Made by a program: the position numbers and the translations under genes. Of a stretch of 64,000 nucleotides of DNA, positions 1 to 12,185 are shown piece by piece (within the stretch, counting starts at the first letter, position 1; each line of letters begins with the position of its first letter). The stretch is taken from positions 1,327,590 to 1,391,589 of the forward strand of contig UESW01003902.1 in assembly GCA_900491605.1 (NCBI GenBank), given 5' to 3'. The DNA is from Calamus simplicifolius (taxonomy: Eukaryota > Streptophyta > Magnoliopsida > Arecales > Arecaceae). The notes under the pieces were generated by a model. The model saw nothing but the letters and a program-made list of their open reading frames with translations, was not told the origin of the DNA and searched no databases.

Positions 1-2310
1 TCTGTGGGTGTGACTCATCAGCGCTGAGAAATGCATGAACAACTCCCTTAGCTTCCACCCAACTGCATCCAGGATCTACAGATAAGCCCTTCTCTCTCAT
101 CGCCTTCCTCACCCTCACCACTTGGTCCCACCTGCCATCATCAGCATATAAATTACACAGCAGCACGTAATATCCAGCGCTGCCTGTGTCCAGCTCAAAG
201 ATATATTTTGCAGCAAGTTCACCAAGCTCGATCTTGTGATGTATCCTGCATCCATTCAACAAAGCTCCCCAGATGGCGGCATCCGGCTTGATAGGCATAT
301 CTTTAATGAATTGGTGGGCTTCCTCCAAGAAGCCAGATCGACCCAAGAGGTCCACCATGCAAGTGTAGTGCCTCAGATTCGGAATTATAGAATACTTTTG
401 GGCCATGCTGTTAAAATAGTTCCAACCTTGACTCACCATGAATCCAGCCCTGCTGCAAGCACACAAGAGAGCAACAAATGTGACTTCATCTGGTTGTAAT
501 CCCGAACCTATCATCCGGTTGAACAATGCAACAGCAAGATCTCCTTGTCCTAGCCCGGCATGACCTGTAAGCATGATATTATATGACACCACATCCTTCT
601 CTTCAAGTAGATTAAACTGCATCCATGCATATTCCATTCTCCCACACTTCACGTACAAGTCCAGAAGAGCATTTGGTAGATAGCCCTCAGATTCTAACCC
701 ATTCCGCAGGGTTTGAGCATGGATCTCCTTTCCACACATCAAAGCTCCAATCGCAGCACAAGCAGAGAGGGCAGCAATCAATGTGACAGAATTTGGTTTT
801 ACATCAGCCTGCATGCGGCGAAAGAAGTTCAAAGCTTCCACGCTCTGGCAGTTGATCCGGAAGCCCAAGATTACCGAACTCCATGATATCACATTCTTCT
901 CAGGCATGCGTCTGAATACCTCTAGTGCTTTATCAATGCATTTAGACTTGGAATACATGTCAAGGAGTGTATTCCCGACTATGGTGTAAGGCATGAGCCC
1001 GTTCCTCTTTGCAAGCTCGTGCACTTTGATGCCCACATCCAAACGTCCCAAGCAAGCGCAGGCTGAAAGAACACTTGCTATTGCGATATCATCGGGGAAT
1101 GTATCATTTTCTTCCATCTGCTCAAACACTTGTAAAGCTTCATCAGGCAAGCCGTTCTTCTCATATCCTGATATCATAGCTGTCCATGACACCACATCCT
1201 TGGCCTCTATTCGCGAAAAAATTTTCGCAGCTTCGTTCAGGCTTCCGAAGCTGTATACATCTGAATCAACGAATTGCTCACTGAAACATCAGCGTCAAAC
1301 TTCTTCTTGACCACATAACCATGGATCGCCATCCCTAACCTTTTATCACACAGCGATCCAGAAGCAGAGATGACACTCGTCATTGTCATCAAATCTGGCT
1401 CGAAAGAAAGATCCTGCATCATTAAGAACAATCTCAACCCTTCAAAATGCTTCTCGTTCTCAAAATACCCCGAAATCATGGCATTCCACGAGATGCAATC
1501 CCTCCTCGGAATTTCGTCGAACATTTCCGAGCGCATAGAAATTCGCCGCACTTGCGTACATCGTGATCAGAGCATTCAAAACATCAGTTTCCGACCCGAA
1601 ACCAAATCTAATCACATGAGCATGGATCTCTCTCCCCCTCATCAAATCCGGGATACCGCCGCAAGACCTCAGGACACACGGAAAAGTATATACGTCCGGC
1701 CTGATACCATTGCCCGCCCACAGCATCCGTTGGTACAAATCCAGGGCCTCATCCAAGAAGCCATTTTTCCCATACCCGCCCAGCATGACGTTCCATGAGA
1801 AGACGTCCCTCTCGACCATTTTGCCGAACACCGACCACGCAATGAGGAGGTCGCCGAACCTGACGAGCATGCCAAGAGAGAGTTGCCGAGACGGACGCTG
1901 AGGTGGACGTTGGATGAAGAGATGTGAGAGTGGACGCGGGAGCCTTCTGAAACAGCGTGGCGCCATTCGCAGAGTCTCAGGAGGGTGACGTAGGTGTTTT
2001 CGTCCAGCGGGCGTTCGCCGGCGGAGTCCAGGAGAAGGAGGGCTCGTTCCAAGTCGCCATTGAGACAGAGGCGGCGGATGTGGGAATTGGGGTCGGCGTA
2101 GGAGGTGGAGGTGGTGGGAGTGGGAGTGGGAGTGGGAGCGGAGTTGGGGCTGAGGGCGGGGAGCTTTTGGGTCCTTCTGGAGTAGAATTGGCGACTACTC
2201 GGGTTGGGAGAGAGGTGGAGGGATTTGGGTCTAATTGTTTTGGAGGGAAGAAGGAAGGGGTACTCGTCCGTGAGGAGGGGCTTGAGAGGTTTGTTAGCGG
2301 GAGCTGCCAT
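1..2310 (-). CDS. ECB2: PPR protein, plastid RNA-editing factor ECB2/VAC1-like (3' partial, frameshifted)
   Basis: Intronless pentatricopeptide-repeat gene of the PLS class. From the start at 2310 the protein opens with a Ser/Pro/Thr-rich leader that fits a plastid transit peptide. Tandem PPR motifs follow with typical phrases such as FSWNVMLGGYGKNG, DVYTFPCVLRSCGGIPD, CISWNAMISGYFEN and GCRIHHKIELGELAA, then the start of the E domain (CSWVEAKGVVHAF). The DYW deaminase domain would lie left of base 1. Motif order and wording match Arabidopsis ECB2/VAC1 (At1g15510), which is needed for C-to-U editing of plastid accD and ndhF transcripts; orthology is inferred. A start 32 codons upstream (2406) is possible. 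Four one-base losses in short homopolymers break the frame near 1880, 1553, 1535 and 1250, yet no nonsense codon was seen and 1-1240 reads through where checked. This suggests assembly error more than decay. Confidence 0.8.
2098..2150 (-). repeat. GGGAGT-type microsatellite in the PPR transit-peptide region
   Basis: A GGGAGT/GGAGGT run that on the coding strand encodes a Thr-Pro/Pro-rich tract between the presumed transit peptide and the first PPR motif. Its length is likely to vary between alleles without touching the PPR domain. Confidence 0.7.
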
Positions 2311-2410
2311 TTCTGGAGGTGGGCGAGGGCGAATGCATGGTTCACTCACTCTATCTCTCTCTGGAGTGTCCGAGAAAGAGCGAGCAATGGTAAGAACAAC
2401 TCTCATTTAA

Positions 2411-3900
2411 TTTTTTTTTTAGGAATTCGCTGGATACCGAGCTCATGCATCAAGTTTAGCTCATTGCGGAAGCGCCTTGCACATCCAAGAGGCCCTCTGG
2501 TCTTTGGACGGTCAGGGTAGATAGCATAACCTTGTAGATGAGATTTTAGCTTAAATCTAAACATTATCATAGGCTGTGCTTGGATGAGATATTTATTTTT
2601 TTTTTCAAATTTTAAAATACAGTATTTTAGAATTTTAGATTCCATCAAAATTTTTTTGGATAGTTGCTTTTGAAAATAAAATTTCATCTAAGAATTATAA
2701 TTTTTTTAAAATATTATTTTATAATATTATATAAATTTCATATAAATTTACATATATATGTAATTATTAAATATTTATGTGATAAATATTTAATATTTAA
2801 TGTATCAATATTAATATTTTGTTATACATATTAATAATATTTATGAAATATTAATATATATTTAATAGCTTCTCTATCTTTTTTTTTAATCTTTTTTTAA
2901 CTAAAACATTTTAATTATCATTTTTAATGCATTCAATATGAAACATATCTATAATTTTTTTATCTTTTGCTCTTGCAATTTATTTTTTAATATTTATGAA
3001 ATATTAATATATATGACTTTCTCTTTATTTTTAGTTTTTAACTTGTGATATAATTCCTTATATACCTTATATGTAGCCTTGCATATCATTTTTTTAACTT
3101 CTTTCTTAACTATCTTATGATTTTTATATGCTTTTCTATTTTTACATTGAGGTAGTTTTTTATAGTACTCTCCTTCAGCTTTAATTGCTAATCAAATTTT
3201 CTCATTTCACTATCAAGTTTTTTTATCCTATGATCATTTTCCTTTTGATTCTCCTAATATTATTAGCCATCTCTTTCCATATAGTATTAATCTCACCATC
3301 TATACTTTATTTTTCTTCCTTCATCGCTCTATCTTTAAAAATTATCAGTTTCTCTTCTTTCAAATTTCATCACCTAATTCTTGAATTCTTATATCTTATA
3401 ATCTTTTTTTTCTATTTTTGAATACATATATCCATGACCATTAATTTATATTATGCAGTTAAGACCCTCATTTGGTATAATTTATAATCTTTATAAAACA
3501 CTCGATCAATTTTTTTAGTAAAAAAATTATTTAATTAACATTATATTCACTTTTAAAAGTTATTAAATAAGATTTCTTCTTTTTAAAATATGTATTGACT
3601 AATAGTAAATCATATACCATCACAAACTCTAAAATGATATTTTTTACTTTATTTTTATTTTTAAATCTATAACTTTCATGTGCTTTTTTAAAACCATATT
3701 ATACTTTCCTACATATTCATTTAAATCTCCTTCTATAATATTTTTTTTAATAAAAATCTTTTGAATTAGTTCATCCATAACCTCTCAGAGACTTTACTTT
3801 GTTACATTATTTAAACCTACTTAAAAGGTATAAGCACTAATAATATTTATTGACTTCTCATTTATTACTAATTAAAATTATTCTATCTCCTATCCTCTTA
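2411..3900. other. AT-rich intergenic DNA upstream of the PPR gene
   Basis: Strongly A+T-rich, with many poly-T runs and degenerate TATTTAATATT-like words. Open frames here are short and low-complexity (Phe/Ile/Leu-rich) and none resembles a protein. The PPR promoter should lie in the first few hundred bases, but I could not pick a convincing TATA box from the AT background. Confidence 0.6.
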
Positions 3901-4340
3901 TATGTTTGGATGGAGAGAAAAGTGGAAGGAATGAAAACTGGAGGGAGAAAAAAGTGAAAGGAAAGAAAATTAGAGAGAAAATATTTTTTCTCTTTATGGA
4001 TGAGTGGGAGGAAAATATAGAGAATAGAAAAGTTGATAATTTACAATGATAATAATGTCCTTATTATAAATGATTAAAATGCATCAGTTTTTTTCTTGAA
4101 GGGTCAATATCGGAATGAAAAAAAAATGAAAGAGCACTTTTGAGTTTTCTTTCCAAAATCTCCGATTTGAAAAGAAAACTTTTAAGTGGGGCCCATCACT
4201 TTTTTCCCTTTATTTTTTTCTCTAATTTTCTTTTCTCCATACTTTTCTCTCCATTCAAACAAGGTAAACTTCATTTTCTCTCATATTTTTTTTCTCTGGT
4301 TTTCTTTCCTTTCTACTTTTCTCTCTATCCAAAAAGAGGC
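3901..4340. mobile_element. Putative MITE (inverted terminal repeats, TTA flanks)
   Basis: The left end (TTTGGATGGAGAGAAAAGT) is matched by the reverse complement of the right end (TTTGGATAGAGAGAAAAGT), and the similarity continues inward over several tens of bases of purine-rich sequence. The unit is about 440 bp, non-coding, and bordered by TTA on both sides (3898-3900 and 4341-4343), as in Tourist/PIF-Harbinger MITEs. The outermost bases no longer match well, so exact ends are uncertain. Confidence 0.5.
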
Positions 4341-4958
4341 TTAATGTCCATAACTTTATCTACAATAGTCTGTACTTCATTTTTATTCCTATCTTTGCAT
4401 TTATACTAAAGTTTAAAACCATAAACCTCCTTCTGCTTTTTCACCTATCTTATATCTACTTGGTCTCCTGCAATTAAACTATGTTAAGTCTCCTTCTAAT
4501 CATTTTATCTATTAGTTTCATTAATTTTTTATTAATGATTCTATATTCTAAGTTACTAAACATATTTTATTTTTATTTTTTTGGACTAACTTCTTTACCC
4601 ACATTCGTTCATGAAAGTATGGGAGCTTTGCTAAATTTTTATTACATCTGGGAAATTTTGTCATACCCAGGCGCTGATGTGATGTGGTGCATTCGAGGAC
4701 TACTCTAATTACCTTTACCATTTTGATTACATCCAAGACTTGATGCAGCATGTCACTTCTAAGAAATGTCCTAACTTTATTAATTCTCTTTATTGGATTC
4801 ATGTTCATAGGATGTGACTATAGTTTTACGTTGACTGTCAACCTATCGCAACCTTCCTTCTTTACATGGGCTTAGAATTGACTATGCATAAAAAACTCAT
4901 ATAGGCAAAGTTAAATAATTTATACTATTTAATATCATTAAATATATATATATATATA

Positions 4959-4989
<31 letters not shown>

Positions 4990-5806
4990 ATATTAAATAT
5001 TTATAATATTTAAATATATAATATTTTTAAAATAATTTTATAAAAAAGATTTGCCTTTTATTAGAACATTTTATATTTTATCCAAATAAAAAAGATATCC
5101 ACTTAAAAGCCAAAATGAATTATAATAAAATATAAATATAATTTAAGAATACGATGATATCAAATCTTGCATTCTTGTCGACCTAAGCTAACATTACTAA
5201 GGTAAACTAAATACGATAATTTATATTTTTAGTAATTTAATTTTTTAATATTAAATTATCAAAATATGATATTTTTAATAATATTATATTATCACTGACC
5301 AAATGTCATCTGAGGTTTAAGTGCTTATTGAATCAGTCACTAATTCCTTCCTCTCACCCGGAAAGATTCCATTAGCAGCAGAGGAATGGGTCATGGGAAC
5401 ATCACAAGGAATTGGCTGCCACTTATGCCACGAAGTTGGCTCTCATGAAGCACCGTTTCTTATCTAACTTCAGTGTTCGTGGTGTTGAAATGATGTTTTG
5501 TAATGCTTTAAGTTCATCTACTGATTCAATTAATCATTAGCAATCCAAAATCATGTGATCCAAAATTTTAAATGAAAGTTAATAAATGGTAAGTAAACTT
5601 AAATTATAAGTACATAACACTTTCTTTTTCTTTTTTATCCAATATAAGATTATTTTTTGAAATATTACGATCACTCTTCTTTATAATGCAACATCCTTAT
5701 CGTATGCCATAAGCTAGCCAGAATCTATCTCCAAATCGAATCATTGGTACAAAGATAGCTCTATGCTATGGCGAAACTTTACCCCCATCTCATCAGCAAC
5801 TTTTTT
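4341..5806. other. AT-rich intergenic DNA, no gene seen
   Basis: Low-complexity A+T-rich sequence with a TA microsatellite near 4942-4990 and no supported coding region. The stretch around 5540-5690 resembles 18105-18240 on the other side of the first Tat element, so it may belong to an older local duplication. Confidence 0.55.
4942..4990. repeat. (TA)n microsatellite
   Basis: Nearly uninterrupted TA dinucleotides grading into TATTTATATTTATATATTATA. Confidence 0.85.
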
Positions 5807-5811
5807 CTTAT

Positions 5812-5955
5812 TGTTGCTGCTGAAATCTGTCCTCCGACTCGGGCACGATCGGGCTTCAGGATGGGCTCCTTCCTGGGCGGACCTGCAAAACAGTCCTCAC
5901 GTGAGAGGCGTTGGGGGTGGCCCAGGGTCAGGTCGCCTCCCAAAGACCTGATCCG
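5812..5955 (-). repeat. Inverted U5 fragment at the left end of element A
   Basis: Bases 5812-5923 match the reverse complement of 17910-18020 at roughly 90 percent by eye, and weaker similarity runs on to about 5955. It starts exactly at the TSD-defined left terminus. The gag leader follows directly, with no 5' LTR body and no PBS. Confidence 0.8.
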
Positions 5956-5969
5956 GTAAGCAGTGTAGC

Positions 5970-7200
5970 ACCATCACCACCACCAGTTGAAACTCCATCA
6001 CCATCGGTGGCCCTAGTGACCCAGGACTAGTTTGCTTCGCTGGTCCAGCAGGTCCAAGCTCTGGCCCACCTGATCTAGGGGCGCTTTGAAGCCCCCCATC
6101 CGGCTGCGCCTACTCCACACCTTCCTGAGGAGAGCGTGGCCTCTGTTCATCCAGCGATCTCTTCTTTCGGCCCGCATGGGGTTGCATACCCCCTCATCGC
6201 CCTAGGGAAGCTAGGCCAGCTCCCCAAGGGGTCTACGGCAAGGATCTTCCCCGATCTCGGCGGGCCGGATCCCTTTTTTCGGTATTCTCTCGTCACGACT
6301 CGACACCGTCTCATTTCTCTCCTCGCCCAGCTCCTCCTGCTGTGCTTGAGGAGATCCGCCAACAACTCCGGGAGATGCGTCAGGAGTTGGATGCCGCCAA
6401 GCAAGCCCATCCGCTTCAGTATAAAGCAGAGCAGGGCATTCCCTTCTCTAAGGAGATCATGGAGGAAGTGATTCCCTCTCACGTCAAGCTGTCCGACATC
6501 GAGCCCTATCATGGATCCTTCGATCCCAACGATCACCTCAATAGCTTCCGATCGATCATGATGTTCCATGGGGCATCAGATGCGATCCTCTGTCGCGCCT
6601 TCCCTTCTACTCTCAGGGGGTCCGCCCGAACCTGGTTCAATGCCTTAAAACCAGGTTCTGTTGGTTCATTTGACGAGGTGAGCCACCTCTTCATCAGCCA
6701 GTTCATCAGCAGTCGTCATCACCGGCGAAGATCTGACTCCCTCTCTGAGGTTAAGTAGAGAGAGGGGGAGTCCTTGAAGAAATATCTCGGCTGTTTCAAT
6801 ATGGCCATGCTAGAAGTGGACCACCTTAATCATGAGGTGGCCATGTCTGCCCTAGCAGGCGGAGTGTTGAAGGAGAGTGACTTTTAACTGGCGTTAGAGG
6901 TCAGCTACCCTCCGAACCTCTCCGATATGATGGCCCTGGCGTACAAGTATGCCAGAGTCGAGGAATCGTGAAGGGCTGCCCGCACCGAGCTGACAAGGAA
7001 GAAGGAGTCCAAGGGCTCGGACAAGCACCGATCCGCCCGCCAGCGGAGCCCACCTCGCCGCCAAAGGGTTCCTCCACCGTCGCCAAGGAACCGCACCCGG
7101 AGCCCGCCTAGGAGGTTCAACTGGTTCACCCGCTCACCGCCCCAAGGGTGGAGATCCTCATGGAGATAGAGCGTTAGCTCCCTCGACCACCTCCTCTCCG
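5970..7200 (+). pseudogene. Tat element A gag (capsid region)
   Basis: Retrotransposon gag of the Tat type, the structural protein that forms the virus-like particle. The conserved core lies about 6470-6760 (motifs DPNDHLNSFR, CRAFPSTLRGSARTWF). The N-terminal part is Gln/Pro-rich and the C-terminal part basic and Arg/Ser/Pro-rich. In-frame stops occur near 6076, 6757, 6885, 6969 and 7171, and there is a frame change between about 7080 and 7200. The start codon region is missing because the inverted U5 fragment abuts the coding region. Confidence 0.75.
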
Positions 7201-7207
7201 AGGGAAT

Positions 7208-7960
7208 GTGACCCGGAGAGACCCCACCAAATATTGCCGCTACCACCGGGACCACAGCCACGACATCGAGGAGTGCTGGCAGCTGAAGAACGAAATCGAG
7301 AGGCTCATCCAGTGGGGTAGGCTAGAGCAATTCAGAAGAGCACCCGAGCCAAGGAATGGGGGCGACCGCCAGCCTGAGCCCCAGCAGCCTCCTCCTCCGA
7401 ATCCTCCAGTTGCCGGCCACATCAATTTGATCGAGGCAGTTGGTGGTCCGTTGAGCTGGCGGGACGATGAAGAAGGCTCAGCGCCAAAGAGAGCACAGAC
7501 TAATGAGCTCTCCTTCTCCGACAACGACCTCCAGAAGATACAGTTCCCGCATGACAATGCATTGGTTGTATCCCTTAATTTGAACAATTATGATGTAGAC
7601 CGAATCCTTATTGATAGTGGGAGCTTTGTCAACGTTTTGTATCTTGATGTGTTTGTGAAGATGAAACTGCTCATGAAGAATCTCTGAGCCGTGGATTCCA
7701 CTTTAATGGGGTTCACCAGCGATGTTATTGCCCCAGAGGGGGTCGTGACCTTTACAGTCCGCGCAGGGACTTGGCCCTGCGTCGCCACTGTTCATACAGA
7801 TTTTTTGATGGCCAAGCTTCGGTCGCCCTGCAATGCAATCTTTGGGAGACCCAGCCTGATGTCCCTTAGAGCCACTGTCTCCATCCCGCATCTAGCAATG
7901 AAGTTCCCTACAGGATGGGGAATGGGAGTAGTTCGAGGAAACCAAGCTGTAGCTCGGTAG
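7208..7960 (+). pseudogene. Tat element A nucleocapsid knuckle and aspartic protease
   Basis: Carries the Tat-type knuckle CRYHRDHSHDIEECWQLKNE near 7240-7300, then a Pro-rich linker. The retropepsin has active-site motif LIDSGSFVNVL near 7610, and a flap/C-terminal part (IFGRPSLMSL) near 7840. A TGA at about 7685 splits the protease in one continuous reading frame. The protease normally cleaves the gag-pol polyprotein. Confidence 0.75.
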
Positions 7961-8082
7961 TGCTTCATTACCAGCCTTCAATCCACACTGCTCGAGGTTG
8001 ATGAGCTGGACGCTCGGGAGGACTTTGCCAAGCAACGAGGAGAATCAGTCGAAGAGCTAGAGGATGTATTGCTGGACGAAGC

Positions 8083-9910
8083 TTGGCCCAACCGAACCAT
8101 AAGATCAGGTCGCTACTGAAAGGGAAGCCCCGGTTGGAGCTGATTGACTTTCTCCGAAGGAATGTTGACATCTTCGCCTGGTCCGCTTCTGATATGCCTG
8201 GAATCAGCCCAGATGTTCTTGTCCACCATCTTAACGTGGACGAGATGTCCCGACCCGTGAAGCAGAAGAAAAGAAGCTTCGCCCCTGAGCGACAAAAGGC
8301 AATTGAGGAAGAAGTTGACAAGCTCATCAAGGCAAATTTCATCCGGAAGGTAAATTATCCCAACTGGCTGTCAAATGTTATCATGGTGAAGAAGTCAAAC
8401 GGTAAATGGCGGATGTACATCGACTTCACCGACCTTAATAAAGCATGCCTGAAGAATAGCTTCCCTCTCCCTCGGATTGACCAGCTTGTAGACGCCACTT
8501 CAGGTCACCAGATGCTGACCTTCATGGACGCATATTCGAGCTACAACCAAATCTAAATGGCGCCCGAGGATGAAGAAAAGACCGCCTTCATAACCGACCG
8601 AGGTACTTATTGTTACCGTGTCATGCCTTTTGGTCTGAAAAACGTAGGTGCTACTTACCAAAGGCTGGTTAACAAAGTCTTCAAGGAGCAAATCGGTCGA
8701 AACATGGAGGTATATGTTGATGACATGCTAGTCATAAGCAAAGAAGCATCCCAACATATTAAGGATCTCTCTGAGAGCTTCGCAATGCTCCGAAAATATC
8801 AGATGAAGCTCAATCCAACTAAGTGCGCCTTCGGGGTCAACTCTGGGAAGTTCCTGGGCTTCATGGTTTCTTAGCGGGGCATTAAGGCCAATTCACAGAA
8901 GATTCAAGCCCTTCGGCAAATGGCACCTCCAGCATCTGTCAAAGAGGTCCAGCGCCTGACTGGAAGGATCACGGCCCTCAATCGCTTCGTGGCTCGGTTG
9001 GCCGAGAGATGCCTTCCTTTCTTTAAAACTCTCCGATCTGCCAAGAATTTCCAATGGTCTCCCGAATGTCAAAAGTCATTCAAGGACCTCAAGAGATATC
9101 TCGGCTCTCCACCCCTCCTCAGCAGTCCGAATCTGGGAGAAATGTTATTTCTGTACTTGGCAGTTTCAGAAGGCAATCTATTATGTCAGCAAACTGCTCC
9201 GAGATGCCGAGACAAGATACATCCGGATCGAGAAGTTGGTGTTAGCCCTGATAACATCAGTTCGGAGGCTGCGACCCTATTTCCAAGCACATTCTGTGAT
9301 GGTCCTTACCGACCAACCCATCAAGGCGGTGGTCATCGTCCGGAGACATCAGGGAGAATGGCTAAATGGGCCGTCGAGTTAAGCGAGCATGATATCCGAT
9401 ACCAACCTTGCCTGGCCATCAAAGCATAGGTTCTAACTGATTTCCTCCTCGAATGTACCATCCCGAAGGATGGCTCCACTCCAGACTCCTCTGAGCACCC
9501 AAGATCAGACGCCCTGTGGCTGCTCCACGTCGACGGGTCATCTAATGCCCACGGCTCCGGTGCTGGTTTAATCCTCATCAGCCCAGAAGGGGCGACCTTC
9601 GAGTATGGCGTTCACTTCTCCTTCCCAGCCTCCAACATTGAAGCCGAATATGAAGCTCTACTCGTTGGACTTCGAATCGCCCATGACCTTAAAGTGAAGA
9701 AGCTGAATGCCTTTACCGACTCTCAATTAGTAGCTGGTCATGTGCAGGGCGAATTTGAGGCCCGAGAGCTGAACATGATTCGGTACCTTCAACAGGTGCG
9801 GGACTTACTTTCCCACTTCTCTGAATTTGAAGTCATTCAGATCCCAAGATCCGAGAATGCACGTGCCGACCTATTGTCTTGGCTGGCAACTGTGGAGTCG
9901 ATGGATTCCG
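8083..9910 (+). pseudogene. Tat element A reverse transcriptase, RNase H and acquired RNase H
   Basis: RT runs from about 8230, with MYIDFTDLNKACLKNSFPLP and the catalytic YVDDM box at about 8712. It is broken by stops at 8554 and 8872, where the second Tat element has an ordinary residue. The connection/gRNase H part (9000-9430) is damaged, with frames shifting in and out near 9170-9340 and a TAG near 9427. A second, plant-acquired RNase H follows at about 9520-9900 with DEDD-type landmarks HVDGSSN, EAEYEALL, FTDSQL and NARADLL. The double RNase H is diagnostic of the Tat clade. Confidence 0.85.
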
Positions 9911-10059
9911 AGCGGAAGTTTCCCCTAGAGATTCTGGAAAAGCCTAGCATCGCAGAGGCAGACCGAGTGATGCAGGTCAAGGCCGAACCATCTTGGTTCG
10001 ACCCCATACTGAAGTATCATAAAGAAGGGTCGCTCCCAGCTGACCGCAAGGAAGCAAGG

Positions 10060-11205
10060 AAGCCGAAATTGCAAGCCACCCACTATGTGTTGATCGACAA
10101 CCGGTTGTATAAGCGGTCCTTTTCCATGCCGCTACTCAAGTGCCTTCGCCCATCTGAAGCTGATTATGCTCTCCGGGAAGTACATGAGGGAATTTGTGGC
10201 AACCATCTGGGGAGCCGGTCCTTATGCCACAAGGTGCTGCGCCAGGGGTACTATTGGCCCACCATGCAAAAAGATGCTGACGACCTCATCCAGCTTGTGA
10301 CCCATGTCAGAGATATTCCAACATCCAGAGGCTCCCCTCCGCCAGTTTGGTCCCTATTTCCTCCACTTGGCCCTTTGCTAAATGGGGGATGGATATTCTT
10401 GGCCCTTTTCCCCTTGCCACTAGACAGAGAAAGTTCTTGTTTGTCGCCACGACTACTTCACCAAGTGGGTGGAGGCTGAGGCCGTTGCCCAAATAACCGA
10501 TGCTCGGGCCAGGGACTTCGTATGGAGATCCATTATTTGTTGCTTCGGCCTTCCGCATACTATTATCACCGACAATGGCAAGCAATTTGACAACCCAAAG
10601 TTTCGAGGTTTCTGCGAGGAGCATGGAATCTGCCATCGCCTTACATCGGTAGGGCATCCGCAAGCCAACGGAGAGGCCGAAGTAACTAACCGGACCCTGC
10701 TTCAAGGGATCAAGGCTTGGCTTGCCAGAGCCCGAGGCAAATGGATGGATGAACTTCACCATGTCTTATGGGCCTACCGCACCACCCAGAGAATCCCCAC
10801 TGGTGAGACCCCATTCCGGATGGCCTTCGGCGTGGAAGCTGTCATCCCTATGGAGATAGGGCTTCCTTCTCCGTGAGTGGAGAGCTACTCGAAGGAGGCT
10901 AATGACGAGCAGCTCCGCACCAATCTTGACCTGGTGGAAGAAATTAGAGAGAAAGCTTGAATCAGGATAGCTGCATATCAGCAAAGAGTGGCCCGCTATC
11001 ATGCCTCCAGAGTCAAAGGGAAATCCTTCTCATCCGGCGATCTCATCCTTCGAAAGCATTTATCTCCAAACCACTAGAACAAGGAAAGCTGTCTCCGAAC
11101 TGGAAAGGCCCCTATCAAGTGGTGGAAGTCATCGGACATGGAACCTACAAGCTCCAGGATCTGAGTGGAAAATCTATACCCCAAACATGAAATTTGGACA
11201 ATCTC
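10060..11205 (+). pseudogene. Tat element A integrase
   Basis: The N-terminal HHCC zinc domain starts at HEGICGNHLG near 10180. A one-base loss near 10290 shifts the frame just before its cysteine pair. The catalytic core shows ATDYFTKWVEAEA (frame switch near 10440), the second Asp in TDNGKQFDN and the Glu in HPQANGEAEVTNR. The C-terminal part (PNWKGPYQVVEVIGHGTYKL) is in another frame, ending near 11205. TGA codons near 10875 and 10959 sit at CGA-like positions. The enzyme would insert element cDNA and make the 5-bp TSD. Confidence 0.8.
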
Positions 11206-11484
11206 CGTATATACCACCAGTAGGGTATGCTTTCTATAAACTCGCCCTATTTACAGCATTAGCATCCTGTCTCTATTATTCATGGCTCTATCGCTGCAAT
11301 CATTTTTCCGCCGAAAAGTCACAATGAAAAATGGTTGTTACTTGCCCATTCTAAGCATGACCGAGCTATCTCCTTGAGTAGCAATATCTCCGTACCATGG
11401 CTGGGCCGAGTCCTATTCGACAAAGACTCGATATGGTCAGGCACCCCTAGTGTAGCTGGGGGCCAAGTGATCTCCAAAACTCCA
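11206..11484 (+). other. Tat element A 3' untranslated DNA before the tandem array
   Basis: Follows the integrase stop. No coding capacity recognised. It leads into the 55-bp tandem array. Confidence 0.5.
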
Positions 11485-12185
11485 TCCGAATTCAGGTAGC
11501 TTACAAGCTCCAGCCGGACCAGAGAACGAAGAAAACCTTATTTGAATTCGGGCAGCTTACAAGCCCGGCTGGACTAAGGGCAAAGAAAACTCCATCTAGA
11601 TTCAGGCAGCTTACAAGCCCCGACCGGACCAGAGAACGAAGAAAACTTCATCCGGATTCGGGCAGCTTACAAGCCCCGACTGGACTGAAGGGTGAAGAAA
11701 ACTCCATCCGGATTCGAGCAGCTTAAAAGCCCCGGTCAGACCAGAGAACAAAAAAAACTCCATCCGATTCGGGCAGCTTACAAGCCTCGGCCGGACCAAA
11801 AGACAAAGAAAACTTCATCCGAATTTGGGCAGCTTACAAGCCCCGACCGGACTGAACGACGAAGAAAACTTCGATCGGATTCGGGCAGCTTACAAGCCCC
11901 GGCTGGACCGAAGAGAAGAAAACCTCGACCGGATTCGAGTAGCTTACAAGCCCCGATGGACCAAATGGTGAAGGAACTTCGTCCGGATTCGGGCAGCTTA
12001 CAAGCCCCGATCGGACCGAAGAGCGAAGAAAACTTCGACTAGATTCGGACAGCTTACAAGCCCCGGTCGGACCGAAGAGCGAAGAAAACTTCGATCGGAT
12101 TCGGGCAGCTTACAAGCCCCGGCCGGACCGAAGAGCGAAGAAAACTTCAACTGGGTTCGAGCAGCTTACAAGTCCAGCCGGCACC
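11485..12185 (+). repeat. 13-copy tandem repeat, 54-56 bp unit, in element A 3' region
   Basis: The core AGCTTACAAGCCCC recurs at 11498, 11554, 11608, 11664, 11720, 11775, 11831, 11887, 11941, 11995, 12051, 12107 and 12163. Each unit also holds a GGCCGGACCGAAGAGCGAAGAAAACTT-like part in diverged form. Spacing is 54-56 bp. Such arrays between integrase and 3' LTR are known in Tat/Ogre elements and have been proposed as seeds of satellite DNA. Confidence 0.95.

Noticed and set aside
1957..2520. Gly-rich open frame on + opposite the PPR 5' end
   Set aside because: Shadow of the PPR transit-peptide region: the Gly/Ser-Gly run is the complement of the Thr/Pro microsatellite.
5763..5959. Two overlapping ORFs at the left end of element A
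   Set aside because: They translate the inverted U5 fragment, which is non-coding LTR DNA.
6905..7261. Minus-strand frames over gag of element A
   Set aside because: Shadows of the Arg/Pro-rich gag C-terminus, with no antisense conservation in element B.
11485..12185. Regular repeats that could be read as a CRISPR array
   Set aside because: Tandem units with no unique spacers, lying inside a plant retrotransposon.
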